Part shown: positions 27,149-34,915 of the stretch, one piece after another
How positions within the stretch are numbered: position 1 is the first letter of the stretch
Layout: each line of letters opens with the position of its first letter
Assembly: GCA_019638835.1 (NCBI GenBank)
Contig: JAHBTC010000011.1
Span: 1 to 42,792 of the forward strand
Origin: Fimbriimonadaceae bacterium
GTDB lineage: Bacteria > Armatimonadota > Fimbriimonadia > Fimbriimonadales > Fimbriimonadaceae
Direction of reading: 5' to 3'
DNA length: 42,792 nt
Notes under the pieces: generated by a model
Told to the model about the DNA's origin: nothing
What the model saw: only the letters and a program-made list of their open reading frames with translations
The model's database searches: none
Translations under genes and position numbers: made by a program

Positions 27149-28287
27149 TCTCCCTCCAGCACCTTCCGCAAAGTCCGCGTCTTGATTTCGGTCTCTGCTA
27201 ATTCCGCTTCTGGCTTTGAGGCTGCCGTGATTCCAGCCCCTACATAGAGCCGAACTGACTCCTCATCCCACCGCATGCACCGCAAGTTGACGTAAAGGTG
27301 CGATTCTCCTTCCACCAAGACCGGACCCCAATAGCCCGAATACAACTCACGATCGTGCGACTCATTCTCCCGAATGAAATCGTATGCCGTCGAAAATGGC
27401 TGACCGCAAACGGCACTTGTTGGGTGAAGCAGGTCGCGCATCGTGTCCGCAAGGTCGGGTCTCTCCGTAGCGATCGCGTCTACCGTGTAGTCGCTCCGCA
27501 GGTGCACCACTGGCCCCGCAGCGTAAGCGCGTGGTCCCTCTTCCGTGTACTCGCGAAGGCGAATACTCTTGAACTGCTCAATGATGTATCGCGTGACCAT
27601 CGCTTGCTCTTCAATCTCCTTGAACGACCAAGTGCTGTCGTTGGCGTCCCCCGATTCTGGTAACGGCCTTGTGCCCGCGAGCGCCATGGTTCGGAAAGTT
27701 CGACCTCCTTCCCAGCCGACCAACATTTCGGGGGATGCTCCGAGCCAAAGTCCGATGCCGGGGATGGAAGTAAGACAGACAAACGCGGCCGGATAAGCAA
27801 ACCGGAGGCGATTGAAGACCTCGATGGGTTCTTCCTTAGGGCTGGGTGCTGAGAGCACACGGCTGAGCACGACCTTTTGAAGTAATCCCTCCGACATCTG
27901 TCGCTGGGCAAGTTGCACGGCGCCGAGGAATGAATCTGAAGACTCCTTCACGGGTTCGCCGACAGCGTATTCAGCGCGTTGAACGGCAGAAACCTCTTCC
28001 GGCGAACCGCTTACCACCGTCCCATTCCGGGAGACGTCTAGGATCGGCCAACGCATCATCAAGTCGGCCGGAATGAACTGTTCTTTACCTCTTTCGAAGG
28101 GCGCTACGGCAAAACCGGACTGCCCTCGCACCAATGAGGTCTTGCCCGGGATCAATCGCGGGGAAGCAACTAACCATACGGTTGATTCGCCGGGTCGGCG
28201 AAAGACCGCTACCGACCATCCCGCTCTCTCCACGCGTTGCCACACTTCGGCGAGCGACACGGTTGCCGCTGGCGCATTAACCATCAT
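27145..28287 (-). CDS. menF: Isochorismate synthase MenF
   Basis: The protein has 380 residues of the chorismate-binding superfamily. QKVVLSRVL holds the general-base Lys, GASPEMLVGWEGG and ALAGTRPLP are present, and LHPTSAVCGQPFSTAYDFIR with YSGYWGPV and RLYVGAGITAASKPEAE forms the active site and Mg site. It converts chorismate to isochorismate, the first step of the pathway. The ATG at 28287 overlaps the thioesterase stop; an ATG at 28284 is equally possible. Confidence 0.95.
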   Translation of the reverse strand: MMVNAPAATVSLAEVWQRVERAGWSVAVFRRPGESTVWLVASPRLIPGKTSLVRGQSGFAVAPFERGKEQFIPADLMMRWPILDVSRNGTVVSGSPEEVSAVQRAEYAVGEPVKESSDSFLGAVQLAQRQMSEGLLQKVVLSRVLSAPSPKEEPIEVFNRLRFAYPAAFVCLTSIPGIGLWLGASPEMLVGWEGGRTFRTMALAGTRPLPESGDANDSTWSFKEIEEQAMVTRYIIEQFKSIRLREYTEEGPRAYAAGPVVHLRSDYTVDAIATERPDLADTMRDLLHPTSAVCGQPFSTAYDFIRENESHDRELYSGYWGPVLVEGESHLYVNLRCMRWDEESVRLYVGAGITAASKPEAELAETEIKTRTLRKVLEGE

Positions 28288-28730
28288 TTCGACACCACCG
28301 CGAGTGTGACCCGGGCTACGGCGACCACCGTTCCTGCCGTCGACATAGTCACGTCCCAAACTTGCGATCTTTCTCCCCGATGAATCGGTCGACCAACACC
28401 TCTTACCGTGCCGGTTCGGGCTGGCTTCAAAAAGTTGACGCTAAGTTGCTGGCCAACGACAACTTGACTAGGAAACTCGACGAACTGAAGCCCACCGACC
28501 GACGCAATCGTCTCGGCAAGGCTGGCCATTGCCCCGCCGTGCACTATGCCGTAAGGTTGCGTCGTTCGTTCGTCCACCGGCATCTCCGCACTGACGAGTT
28601 CGGTGGAAAACTCCTTGATCGTGATTCCGAGGGCACCCGTCATTCCGCCACTCAGACTCGCGAGCATCTTTTCAAGCGCTGCGCTTCGATCTCCGTCGCT
28701 GATTTTGAACTCCTCAGGCCGAACTTTCAA
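28284..28730 (-). CDS. Hotdog-fold acyl-CoA thioesterase, probable DHNA-CoA thioesterase
   Basis: The protein has 148 residues of the PaaI/YdiI-like hotdog family. QPYGIVHGGAMASLAETIAS carries the catalytic Glu73 and the CoA-binding glycines, and VNFLKPARTGTVRGVGRPIH follows. In the menaquinone pathway YdiI (MenI) hydrolyses DHNA-CoA. The position as first gene of the men operon makes that role likely. The start is TTG at 28730 with no clear Shine-Dalgarno sequence, so the first residues are uncertain. Confidence 0.85.
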   Translation of the reverse strand: MKVRPEEFKISDGDRSAALEKMLASLSGGMTGALGITIKEFSTELVSAEMPVDERTTQPYGIVHGGAMASLAETIASVGGLQFVEFPSQVVVGQQLSVNFLKPARTGTVRGVGRPIHRGERSQVWDVTMSTAGTVVAVARVTLAVVSK

Positions 28731-28770
28731 TGATTTCTGAAAGTTCAGTCTACTTGCTCTATTCTACGCA

Positions 28771-28798
28771 AAAGGCGGCAAACCGAAGTCTGCCGCCC
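28771..28798 (-). terminator. Rho-independent terminator of the lipoprotein pair
   Basis: On the minus strand the stem GGCGGCA/TGCCGCC has a ten-base loop and is followed by TTTT. It lies between the lipoprotein operon and the men operon. Confidence 0.85.
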
Positions 28799-28817
28799 GG
28801 GTCTACTAGGTCGGACG

Positions 28818-29729
28818 CTACGGCGAATAAGCAAAGATACTCCACGGCTCAAGAAACTCGCCCTGAGCCGAACCAATCGTTCCGTACGACTGATATCCCG
28901 CTCCGGTGTCTACACTCGAAACTTTGGAGACACCGGTCACAAACGTGAAGTACCACTGACCATCTGCTCCGAGGCACACATCAATGGGTTGAGAAATGGC
29001 CCATCCCCCATTAGTGTAAGTGTTTGTTGTAAGATCGAAGGTGTCTACGGTGTCGTGATCAGAATCACAAATGACTAGGCGGTTTCCACCTTGATCATAA
29101 TAGACGCCTTTCGGCGAACTCAAGTCTGCAGGAGAAGTTAAGGTAGTCGCATCTACGACGATACTCGGTGTCGCAGTCGGGTTTGTCATCTCATAGATTC
29201 GGTTGTTCTGTTGATCGCTCAAGAAGATGCGACCATTTGCTCCGACGCTGAGTTTGAGTAGCCAGGATCCTGGAATCGTTTGAGAGGGGGCAGATGGGAG
29301 GCTCGACCAATTGGGGAAGTACCAAAGTTCGCCGTTTACGGCACGCGTCACATACATCTCCCCGCTTGCTGTTACGTGCAAGTCGCCTTCTCCGTCAGGC
29401 ATGTCGATTGGGTGTACTGCGTATCCACCCCCTGACATGTTAGTGAACCTCACGATCTTCCCGGCACGCGTGAGCACATAGAAATATGGTGTCCGGCGTT
29501 CAACGGCCATGAGTTCGTCTTGAAGTTCCGGAAAGTTTGCTGACCCCGGTAATTCTGTCCAATTGGTTGCCGGAATACTCCCTATATTGACAATCCTTGC
29601 GTTTACTCGATCTGCAATCGCAATTCTTACTTGGTTGTTTGGGGGAGCGATTGATGCCCCCCCGCAACCTAGAACGAACGCCGCGAAGATAGCAAAGGAG
29701 CATGTTCGTAAGCGTAATCGACCTAACAC
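28818..29729 (-). CDS. Secreted lipoprotein with NHL/beta-propeller-like repeats
   Basis: The protein has 303 residues and starts at GTG with GTGGAGGA upstream. The signal ends in lipobox FVLGCGG. Repeats follow such as GRIFLSDQQNNRIYEMTNPT, GVYYDQGGNRLVICDSDHDT and DVCLGADGQWYFTFVTGV, as in NHL or SMP-30-like propellers. It is 40 bases behind the 29770-30672 gene and shares its promoter. It is probably an extracytoplasmic binding or scaffold protein; no enzymatic residues are visible. Confidence 0.85.
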   Translation of the reverse strand: MLGRLRLRTCSFAIFAAFVLGCGGASIAPPNNQVRIAIADRVNARIVNIGSIPATNWTELPGSANFPELQDELMAVERRTPYFYVLTRAGKIVRFTNMSGGGYAVHPIDMPDGEGDLHVTASGEMYVTRAVNGELWYFPNWSSLPSAPSQTIPGSWLLKLSVGANGRIFLSDQQNNRIYEMTNPTATPSIVVDATTLTSPADLSSPKGVYYDQGGNRLVICDSDHDTVDTFDLTTNTYTNGGWAISQPIDVCLGADGQWYFTFVTGVSKVSSVDTGAGYQSYGTIGSAQGEFLEPWSIFAYSP

Positions 29730-29769
29730 GCTTCAATCCTCCACATTTCACGAGCAATCAAAACAATGC

Positions 29770-30672
29770 TCATAGGTGGATGATCACTCCATTAACTGTT
29801 ACCGTACCGGTCGCTGGAGTCATGGGGTCTGGACTCATCAGGACGCCATTGATTGAGTACTGGCCGGACGGAAAGTTGGTAATTGTTGGAACAACACTGC
29901 CTCCCGATCCGATCCAGCGGTGAACAATGCCGCTGATCGTCTCCTCGAAGACAACCCTTCCTAATGGATTCACGTTTTGAGGAATGTATGGGTTCATCTG
30001 ATCAAGTACGAGGTACATGGTGCGTGTTCCTCCGCCGGTTTCCGTGTAGACAATTATCTCGGTTGCGTCGGGCAGCCTTTGGAATGTAGCAACACCTACC
30101 CAATCAGTGCCAGTCCCATTGAACCCTGATTCATTTTGCAATGAGATTGAACCGTTCTCGCCTACGGGTGTCACTTCAACGTTCCCGATTGGACTACCTG
30201 AGTTTGAGTTAGAAATGACCACGAAGTCGCCCGTACCGTTCAGGAACGTGTTATTGCTGTGCAAAAACACAGCACCTCCGGGGCCACGTTTGACAGTAAA
30301 GTTGCCGGCTCCCAACCACACATGGGATCCACCATGGCTACGCCCCAGGTCGGTGTCTTCAATGTATTCCATAGAAGCCCCACCCATGCCAGACCAAAAG
30401 GTTTGGCCATCAACGGTTGAAGAACCAGGAATCGTGTACCGCATCGCGCGACCGTCTGCCACAATCATTGCGACTTGGCTCGTCGCCGTACGGTTTACCT
30501 CAGCGATTCCTCCAGACATCGGTGTTGAATTCCCCGAGAATCCACTTGCGGGATTCATCGTCATTGTCATAGCGATGAAGTTGGTGACAAGACCGCTACC
30601 GCTTCCCCCGCATCCTACGATGACGAGTGTCAGCGCACCAAGCGCTAGACCGGCTTTCTGAGTTGCTTTCAT
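29770..30672 (-). CDS. Secreted lipoprotein of unknown function
   Basis: The protein has 300 residues. The signal peptide ends in VIVGCGG, a lipobox. The body is beta-rich with Gly/Ser/Thr/Asn and few charged residues (WLGAGNFTVKRGPGGAVFLH, ATGTVTVNGVIIHL). No family is recognised. An AGAGGAAAG ribosome-binding site precedes the ATG. The GTCAC repeat motif lies 53 bases upstream of the start codon. It is first of a two-gene operon with the propeller lipoprotein. Confidence 0.8.
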   Translation of the reverse strand: MKATQKAGLALGALTLVIVGCGGSGSGLVTNFIAMTMTMNPASGFSGNSTPMSGGIAEVNRTATSQVAMIVADGRAMRYTIPGSSTVDGQTFWSGMGGASMEYIEDTDLGRSHGGSHVWLGAGNFTVKRGPGGAVFLHSNNTFLNGTGDFVVISNSNSGSPIGNVEVTPVGENGSISLQNESGFNGTGTDWVGVATFQRLPDATEIIVYTETGGGTRTMYLVLDQMNPYIPQNVNPLGRVVFEETISGIVHRWIGSGGSVVPTITNFPSGQYSINGVLMSPDPMTPATGTVTVNGVIIHL

Positions 30673-30725
30673 GTGTCTTTCCTCTGCCGACTTACGCGGC
30701 GTGTTGGAAAGTTATCAAACATTAC

Positions 30726-30741
30726 GTGACAAATATGTGAC
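30726..30741 (-). promoter_or_regulatory. GTCAC direct repeat, 11-bp period (SARP-type site 3)
   Basis: Read on the minus strand: GTCACATATTTGTCAC, repeats exactly 11 bases apart. Nine bases further downstream comes GATAAC, a possible -10 box. It precedes the lipoprotein pair. Confidence 0.65.
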
Positions 30742-30768
30742 GACGATTTTGTCGCTTTTCTGCGAGAC

Positions 30769-32091
30769 TCAGCCTATTGTCTTGTCGAGCCAAGCCGTGA
30801 ATAAATCAACCACCGCAGGATTGAACTCACCGCCGCGACCCCAGTTCTCCAGACTGCTTCTGGGCGACGTCGTCCGGAAGAAACCATGGTCACTCCCCGG
30901 CACGACGACAAACTCCGCCGTACCGGGTCGGGCCGCATTGACGATCTCGGCAATAAACTCGTGATCCCAACGCCCGGTGATGAACTCGTTCTCACCGAAC
31001 ATCGAGAACACTCTTGTGTTTGACTTCACCATTGCGTCGGCGAGATTGATCTTTGCGAGGTGTTGAAAGAACGGAATACCGACCCCACTATAGGTCTTCA
31101 AGTCTGGAGTATTCGAACGCACGATTGCTTCTAACTCCGGGTGCTGGTCAATGATCTCTTGGGGCGAGAGTCCGTCATTGAACATGTAGTGAGCAAACGC
31201 CGTAAATGGTCTCATCATCGCGTCCACGTCAGCCGGTGAGCCGCCCCCCAGAAGAGCCTGCCGACGAGTGTTCTCAATGACGTATTCGACCCAAGTCTTG
31301 CTGAGAGTGCCGTACACCGCCATGCCCGCAACGGGTTCTTCCGAAGCCACCAGCGGTCCGAAGGTGCCACCCATGGAATGACCGAAAATCGCAATCCGAT
31401 TTGCATCCACGAACGGCAATGTCTTCGCCAATCGGAGAGCCTGAAGATATGCGTCTTGTTCGGCGGCGAAGCCCAGTTCGGTGTAGATTGGGCCCTCGCT
31501 ATCACCCATCCCCGGCTTGTCAATACGAACCGTCGCGTACTTCCCTTTCGCAATCGGTGCCATGACATTTCCGTAAGCGACTCCGCCAAAGTCACCGTCA
31601 ACGCTGTACGCCCCAATCCCGCCGATGAGGAACACCGTTGGGTGCGGCCCCGAAGTCTCGGGGTACGTGGCGATGACACGGATCCGATTTCCGTTGCTCA
31701 CCACTTGGTCGTAGTGGACGCGGAATCCGTCGGGCTTTTGCATTGGTCGTGCAATGGCAGAGCCTGTCACTGACTTGGTTTCCGTTCCTCGCCGGTACTG
31801 AAGAGTAACGCTCTCACCGCCGATTACTTGCCGGAAAGCCGTCACCACGTCGGCGGGAGCATTCACTTGAGATTCTCCGATCGCTAAGATGACGTCGTTG
31901 GCAAGCAATCCCATCGCTTCTATCGTCTGTCCGGGAATGACTTGCGCAATCGTCACGCCGCCTCCTTCGGCTGGGGTCAACCGCGCGCCGAGGACTGCTT
32001 TGCGAGGCAGAGGCTCGCCTCGTTCCGGTTGGGCAACCGCCAGAGTTGTAATGAAAGCGACAGGAAGAATCAGGGCGAGGCGAAGTCGCAT
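30769..32091 (-). CDS. Secreted PDZ / alpha-beta hydrolase fusion
   Basis: The protein has 440 residues. A signal peptide (MRLRLALILPVAFITTLAVA) is followed by a PDZ domain at about 30-110 (LLANDVILAIGESQVNAPAD) and then an alpha/beta hydrolase of the dienelactone hydrolase / peptidase S9 kind. The nucleophile Ser239 is in IFGHSMGG, and the His is in VVPGSDHGFF near the end. The substrate is unknown; peptide or ester hydrolysis outside the cytoplasm is likely. It may share transcripts with the next upstream gene (44 bases apart). Confidence 0.88.
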   Translation of the reverse strand: MRLRLALILPVAFITTLAVAQPERGEPLPRKAVLGARLTPAEGGGVTIAQVIPGQTIEAMGLLANDVILAIGESQVNAPADVVTAFRQVIGGESVTLQYRRGTETKSVTGSAIARPMQKPDGFRVHYDQVVSNGNRIRVIATYPETSGPHPTVFLIGGIGAYSVDGDFGGVAYGNVMAPIAKGKYATVRIDKPGMGDSEGPIYTELGFAAEQDAYLQALRLAKTLPFVDANRIAIFGHSMGGTFGPLVASEEPVAGMAVYGTLSKTWVEYVIENTRRQALLGGGSPADVDAMMRPFTAFAHYMFNDGLSPQEIIDQHPELEAIVRSNTPDLKTYSGVGIPFFQHLAKINLADAMVKSNTRVFSMFGENEFITGRWDHEFIAEIVNAARPGTAEFVVVPGSDHGFFRTTSPRSSLENWGRGGEFNPAVVDLFTAWLDKTIG

Positions 32092-32135
32092 GAGTGGAAT
32101 ACGAGCATCAGACTCCGAACGATGCCCGGACCTAT

Positions 32136-33884
32136 CTACTCGCCTTCGGCAAGCGTTGCCACATACTCCTTCGCGCGCATCCTCACATCAGATGGTAGTG
32201 AATCCCTCACATTCAGTGCGAAGAGTGCTGGAGTAGGAGCCGGATATCCCTCAATGATGTCAAGAATGGCTGTCGCTTCCTCTGCATTCTCCGTTGTTGT
32301 CAGCCGACCGGCGAGCCTGGCAACTCCATCACTTGCCACAAGATCTGCTCGATACTGTTCCGGGACTGCGTCCCGCGCAATCCATATCGCCGTCGCAAAC
32401 TCACTTGCCTTGCAAAGAGAAGCCAGAAGCGCACCAATGTGCGCCACACCGTCACGTTGGGAAATCACATGCTCGTACGCACCGCGATCCTTCTTGAGGA
32501 ACGCAATAAAATCGGCATCGACTCCAAGGCGATAGTCTGCAAGCCAAGTCACGGACTCCGCGTCAAGCACGCCTTCCAACAAGAACTCCCTTCTCATGAG
32601 TTTCATGACCTGTTCGTTCGACGGGTTGAGCGCTCCTTTCTGAACGCAATTCTTGAGTTCCCGAACGTATTCGCGCTGAGCCGGAGGCGGCAAAAGCACT
32701 TCCCTAATCTGGTCGTAGGTAGCGTAATCGGTGGCAATCCACATCCGAGTCTGATCCCATGGCCCTCGGAACCTAGAATCCCTTGCCATCTCGGCAAGAC
32801 CAAGGAAGCCGAGCGAACTGGGAGGCATGAGGCGGTACCTCATCCTCGGAGTGGGTTCTGGCTTCTTCATCTCTATGCAAAGCGTCCTTACCTTCGTTGG
32901 AGGAGGTGGGATCCGAGACTTGTTTTGGTCAAACGGGCACTGAAGTTCTGCGCGATCGGCAAGAATCGTGTCTTGACCGCCTCCCGACATGCAATCCAAT
33001 TCAAAGCCTGCTGGGATCAAAATGGATTCAAGGTTATCAGGCGCGGCCGTACAGACGATGTTCGCTGAGTTCATGTCGTTGTGCGTGATCGCAAACTCGC
33101 ACTCGCTTAGTTCTTCGCCAGTCAAGGGCCTGGTTTGACCATTCTCGGTTCCCATCGCCACTTCCGTCTTGTCTTCATTATCCGGCAACAATCCGCTGAC
33201 CTTATAAAACAACTGACACCGACAGGACGTGAACTCGCTTACTGTGATCAGGTCTCCGGTTGGCACTCCCATGAATGGCTCATAGGTGACACTTGGCCCA
33301 ATCGTCCGAACTGGTTCTCGACCCTCTATCGGCGTCAAGCGAACCATCGTCAACTTCATTTCGCAGAAGTAGATCGCCATTTCTGGCGCCTTCTTCGAAG
33401 TCGAGCAAGGCTTCGTGTTCCAACACGGCACTTGAATATTGACCTTGACCTTCGAAGGGTCATATCCCCCCAATGCGATTTCGGTTAACTGGAAAGGAAG
33501 TCCACGGGCATAGCCTTCTGCTTGAGGGACTCCAAACGTTTGAAGCATCCCTTTGATGGCCTGCTCCTCATCCCAAGACCCTCCCGTATAAAACCCTTCA
33601 GCATCGGTCTTGTGAAGGGTTCGACAAGGTGTGTCACAGGATTGGTCGCATTGAGCATGAGTCAAATGCTTCCCTCCATTACACATGTTTTTGCACTCGA
33701 CGTCTTTGAAGAACTCCCGCGAATTCCTTTCCCATCGACTCCACTTCCATTCAAATTCGATGTAGTCATTGCTGTTTGGAAAGTGCAGACTTGACTTCCC
33801 CGATCGAGGCGGATCAGGTACCGCACCGAAAGAGATCGTCAGGCAAGCAAGAAAAACACAAACAATCGCGGAATAGAATCGCAT
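32136..33884 (-). CDS. Large cysteine-rich secreted protein of unknown function
   Basis: The protein has 582 residues from an ATG at 33884 that opens with a signal peptide (MRFYSAIVCVFLACLTISFG). The frame is open to 33992, but the added part is polar. A cysteine cluster follows, with Cys64, 68, 79, 83 and 87 (CKNMC ... CDQSCDTPC), and CWNTKPC near 154-160. The middle carries VTYEPFMGVPTGDLITV. The C-terminal third is helical with little sequence character. No family recognised. Disulphide bonds or metal binding are possible. It diverges from deoC with a 77-base gap. Confidence 0.75.
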   Translation of the reverse strand: MRFYSAIVCVFLACLTISFGAVPDPPRSGKSSLHFPNSNDYIEFEWKWSRWERNSREFFKDVECKNMCNGGKHLTHAQCDQSCDTPCRTLHKTDAEGFYTGGSWDEEQAIKGMLQTFGVPQAEGYARGLPFQLTEIALGGYDPSKVKVNIQVPCWNTKPCSTSKKAPEMAIYFCEMKLTMVRLTPIEGREPVRTIGPSVTYEPFMGVPTGDLITVSEFTSCRCQLFYKVSGLLPDNEDKTEVAMGTENGQTRPLTGEELSECEFAITHNDMNSANIVCTAAPDNLESILIPAGFELDCMSGGGQDTILADRAELQCPFDQNKSRIPPPPTKVRTLCIEMKKPEPTPRMRYRLMPPSSLGFLGLAEMARDSRFRGPWDQTRMWIATDYATYDQIREVLLPPPAQREYVRELKNCVQKGALNPSNEQVMKLMRREFLLEGVLDAESVTWLADYRLGVDADFIAFLKKDRGAYEHVISQRDGVAHIGALLASLCKASEFATAIWIARDAVPEQYRADLVASDGVARLAGRLTTTENAEEATAILDIIEGYPAPTPALFALNVRDSLPSDVRMRAKEYVATLAEGE

Positions 33885-33961
33885 GGACAGGTTTCTACCC
33901 GAATCTTCACGCGTAGGCTCTCTTATCCTCGGTGGCAACCCGTTGACTTCATAATCAGATC

Positions 33962-34912
33962 GTGAATCAGGAGGTGCGAAATCTCGGCACACCCCTCGAC
34001 CTCGAGTGGGTGGAGAGTGCGGTCGTCAACCGAAGCGCTGTCGAACGCCGGGCCGCGACCTTACCGGGGCGACGCACCGTCAAAAAAGCCCACCAAGCCG
34101 CCTGGCTGCTGAGAGCGATCCAATGCATAGACCTCACGACTCTTAGCGGAGATGACAGCCCGAGCAACGTTCATCGCCTCTGCGTGAAGGCGATGAACCC
34201 TGTTCGTAAGGACCTTCTCGAATCGCTCGGTGTCGGTCATATTCAGACAGGGGCGGTTTGCGTCTACCACCAATACGTGGCCGATTGCGTACGGCACCTG
34301 TCGGGCTCAGGCATTCCTGTTGCTGCCGTGAGCACCGGGTTTCCTGCAGGGTTATCCCCGTTTGCTCAGCGCCTCGCAGAAATCAAAGCATCTGTCGAAG
34401 ATGGTGCCAACGAGATTGATATCGTCATCACCCGATCGCACGTGCTCCGGTCTGACTGGAAAGCCTTATTCGACGAAATGAAGGCGTTTCGGGAGGCGTG
34501 TGGCGAGGCGCACGTGAAGGCGATCCTCGCTACCGGCGAACTTGGCACACTGACAAACGTCGCTCGCGCAAGCCTTGTTTGCATGATGGCGGGTGCGGAC
34601 TTTATCAAGACCAGCACAGGCAAAGAACCGATCAACGCGACGCTTCCCTTCGCGTTGGTCATGACCCGCATGATTCGCGAGTACCACGCCCAGACCGGAC
34701 ATCAGATTGGGTTCAAGCCGGCCGGCGGAATCCGCACGGCCAAGCAGTCGCTTGATTATCTGATTTTGATGCGCGAAGAGTTGGGGCCAGACTGGCAGAA
34801 GCCGCATCTCTTCCGCATTGGGGCCAGCACCCTTCTCTCGGACATTGAGCGACAACTCGAACACTTTGTAACTGGGCGATACTCAGCCCTCAACCGCCAC
34901 GCAATAGGATAA
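33962..34912 (+). CDS. deoC: Deoxyribose-phosphate aldolase DeoC (long, eukaryote-like form)
   Basis: The protein has 316 residues, as in the long type found in animals and some bacteria, versus about 250 for E. coli DeoC. The Schiff-base Lys216 is in DFIKTSTGK, the second active-site Lys in GFKPAGGIRT, and HVKAILATGEL and VAAVSTGFPAG are conserved. It cleaves 2-deoxyribose 5-phosphate to glyceraldehyde 3-phosphate and acetaldehyde. The GTG at 33962 was chosen; a GTG at 33974, adjacent to AGGAG, is too close to it. The aldehyde dehydrogenase gene starts three bases downstream, so the acetaldehyde is probably oxidised by it. Confidence 0.93.
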   Translation: MNQEVRNLGTPLDLEWVESAVVNRSAVERRAATLPGRRTVKKAHQAAWLLRAIQCIDLTTLSGDDSPSNVHRLCVKAMNPVRKDLLESLGVGHIQTGAVCVYHQYVADCVRHLSGSGIPVAAVSTGFPAGLSPFAQRLAEIKASVEDGANEIDIVITRSHVLRSDWKALFDEMKAFREACGEAHVKAILATGELGTLTNVARASLVCMMAGADFIKTSTGKEPINATLPFALVMTRMIREYHAQTGHQIGFKPAGGIRTAKQSLDYLILMREELGPDWQKPHLFRIGASTLLSDIERQLEHFVTGRYSALNRHAIG

Positions 34913-34915
34913 GAC

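Noticed and set aside
30741-30760. Small hairpin CGAC-GATTTT-GTCG as terminator
   Set aside because: Only four base pairs, and it overlaps the GTCAC motif; too weak to call.
32136-33992. Longer start (33992) for the cysteine-rich protein
   Set aside because: It would place 36 polar residues before the signal peptide and overlap the deoC start region.
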